The notes under the pieces are model-generated. The model saw nothing but the letters and a program-made list of their open reading frames with translations. It did no database searches and was not told the DNA's origin. Positions 6,246-6,465 of a stretch of 6,465 nucleotides of DNA are shown here, in pieces. The translations under genes and the position numbers were made by a program. The DNA is from Betaproteobacteria bacterium (GTDB lineage: Bacteria > Pseudomonadota > Gammaproteobacteria > Burkholderiales > SG8-39): positions 1 to 6,465 of the forward strand of contig CANIIN010000162.1 of assembly GCA_947467405.1 (NCBI GenBank), written 5' to 3'. The number at the start of each line of letters is the position of its first letter. The first letter of the stretch is position 1.

Positions 6246-6318
6246 CACTGAACAAGAGGGCAAGCCCCCTTGTATATCCCCCACGTCAGAGGGAAGCTTG
6301 TTCGGGTGTTTTCATTTT
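6246..6318 (+). terminator. Branched intrinsic terminator candidate after hyuB
   Basis: CACTGAACAAG (6246-6256) pairs with CTTGTTCGGGTG (6297-6308) through ten Watson-Crick pairs and one G-U, with one bulged G. TTTTCATTTT follows at 6309-6318. The 40-base interior holds two further short stems: GGG-CAAG-CCC near 6258-6267 and TCCC/GGGA near 6277-6294. The overall form is a three-way junction and not the usual simple hairpin. An alternative hairpin at 6253-6272 (CAAG and GGG against CCC and CTTG, loop CAAG) would use the same left arm and compete with the outer stem. Confidence 0.5.
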
Positions 6319-6327
6319 CAGGACTTG

Positions 6328-6348
6328 ATCAGCGCTTCCTTAGCTGAT
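6328..6348. repeat. Inverted repeat between hyuB and the next gene
   Basis: ATCAGC (6328-6333) and GCTGAT (6343-6348) are perfect six-base arms around a nine-base centre. Two G-U pairs could extend it in RNA. No T run follows on either strand. It may be a binding site upstream of the next gene or chance. Confidence 0.3.
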
Positions 6349-6397
6349 TGCCGCCGGCAGCCGCGTCGATACGCTTCTCCCTCCACGCCAAAATCAG

Positions 6398-6403
6398 TAC
6401 ACT
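6398..6403 (+). promoter_or_regulatory. Possible -10 box for the right-edge gene
   Basis: TACACT matches four of six consensus bases and lies about 39 bases before the ATG at 6442. The sequence 17 bp upstream (TTCTCC) is a poor -35, so this is a weak call. Confidence 0.25.
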
Positions 6404-6441
6404 GCATTGGCTGCAGCAACGCAAATGGGAGGAGGCCCGGC

Positions 6442-6465
6442 ATGCGGTTGCAATGGATCATCCGC
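6442..6465 (+). CDS. Start of a new gene, product unknown (5' end only)
   Basis: Eight codons are visible, reading MRLQWIIR, and the frame is open to the window edge. The ATG is preceded by a strong GGGAGGAGG (6427-6435) six bases upstream, which is the reason for calling a gene. An ATG at 6424 in the same frame lies before that ribosome site and has no comparable site of its own. Eight residues are too few to name a family. The terminator candidate after hyuB suggests a separate transcription unit. Confidence 0.6.

Overview
This window comes from a high-GC bacterial chromosome, most likely a proteobacterium. Codons end mainly in G or C, Shine-Dalgarno sequences are canonical, genes overlap by ATGA, and both gene pairs are family types common in soil and water beta-, gamma- and alphaproteobacteria with broad catabolism. 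The sequence alone does not fix the genus. No rRNA, tRNA, CRISPR array, insertion sequence or phage gene is visible.

Layout: two divergent operons share a 518-bp intergenic region. Reading leftward are a small [2Fe-2S] subunit (1343 to 870) and, 10 bp downstream, a Tat-exported molybdopterin large subunit (859, running off the left edge). Together they form a two-subunit molybdenum hydroxylase of the isoquinoline 1-oxidoreductase (IorAB) type. Reading rightward are a HyuA-type ATP-binding subunit (1862-3955) and, overlapping it by 4 bp, a long HyuB-type subunit (3952-6228). The HyuB protein carries a C-terminal four-cysteine zinc-ribbon domain resembling the separate gamma subunit of acetone carboxylase. 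A terminator-like structure follows at about 6246-6318. At the right edge a new rightward gene begins at 6442 with only eight codons visible.

The intergenic region (1344-1861) holds no credible gene but is rich in signals. It has a good sigma70-type promoter with a dyad across its -10 for the leftward operon, several inverted repeats including a possible 12-bp RNA stem, a weak rightward promoter candidate, and an A/C-rich leader with degenerate 13-bp tandem repeats just before hyuA, where a strong Shine-Dalgarno would be expected.

How the parts may work together (inference): HyuA/HyuB enzymes spend ATP to activate a carbonyl or lactam, either for hydrolysis (hydantoinase, oxoprolinase, caprolactamase) or for carboxylation (acetone or acetophenone carboxylase). 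The conserved His/Asp/His metal triad and the fused gamma-like zinc ribbon point toward the carboxylase branch. The divergent Mo hydroxylase could oxidise an aldehyde or hydroxylate an N-heterocycle in the same catabolic route, but the shared substrate cannot be read from the sequence.
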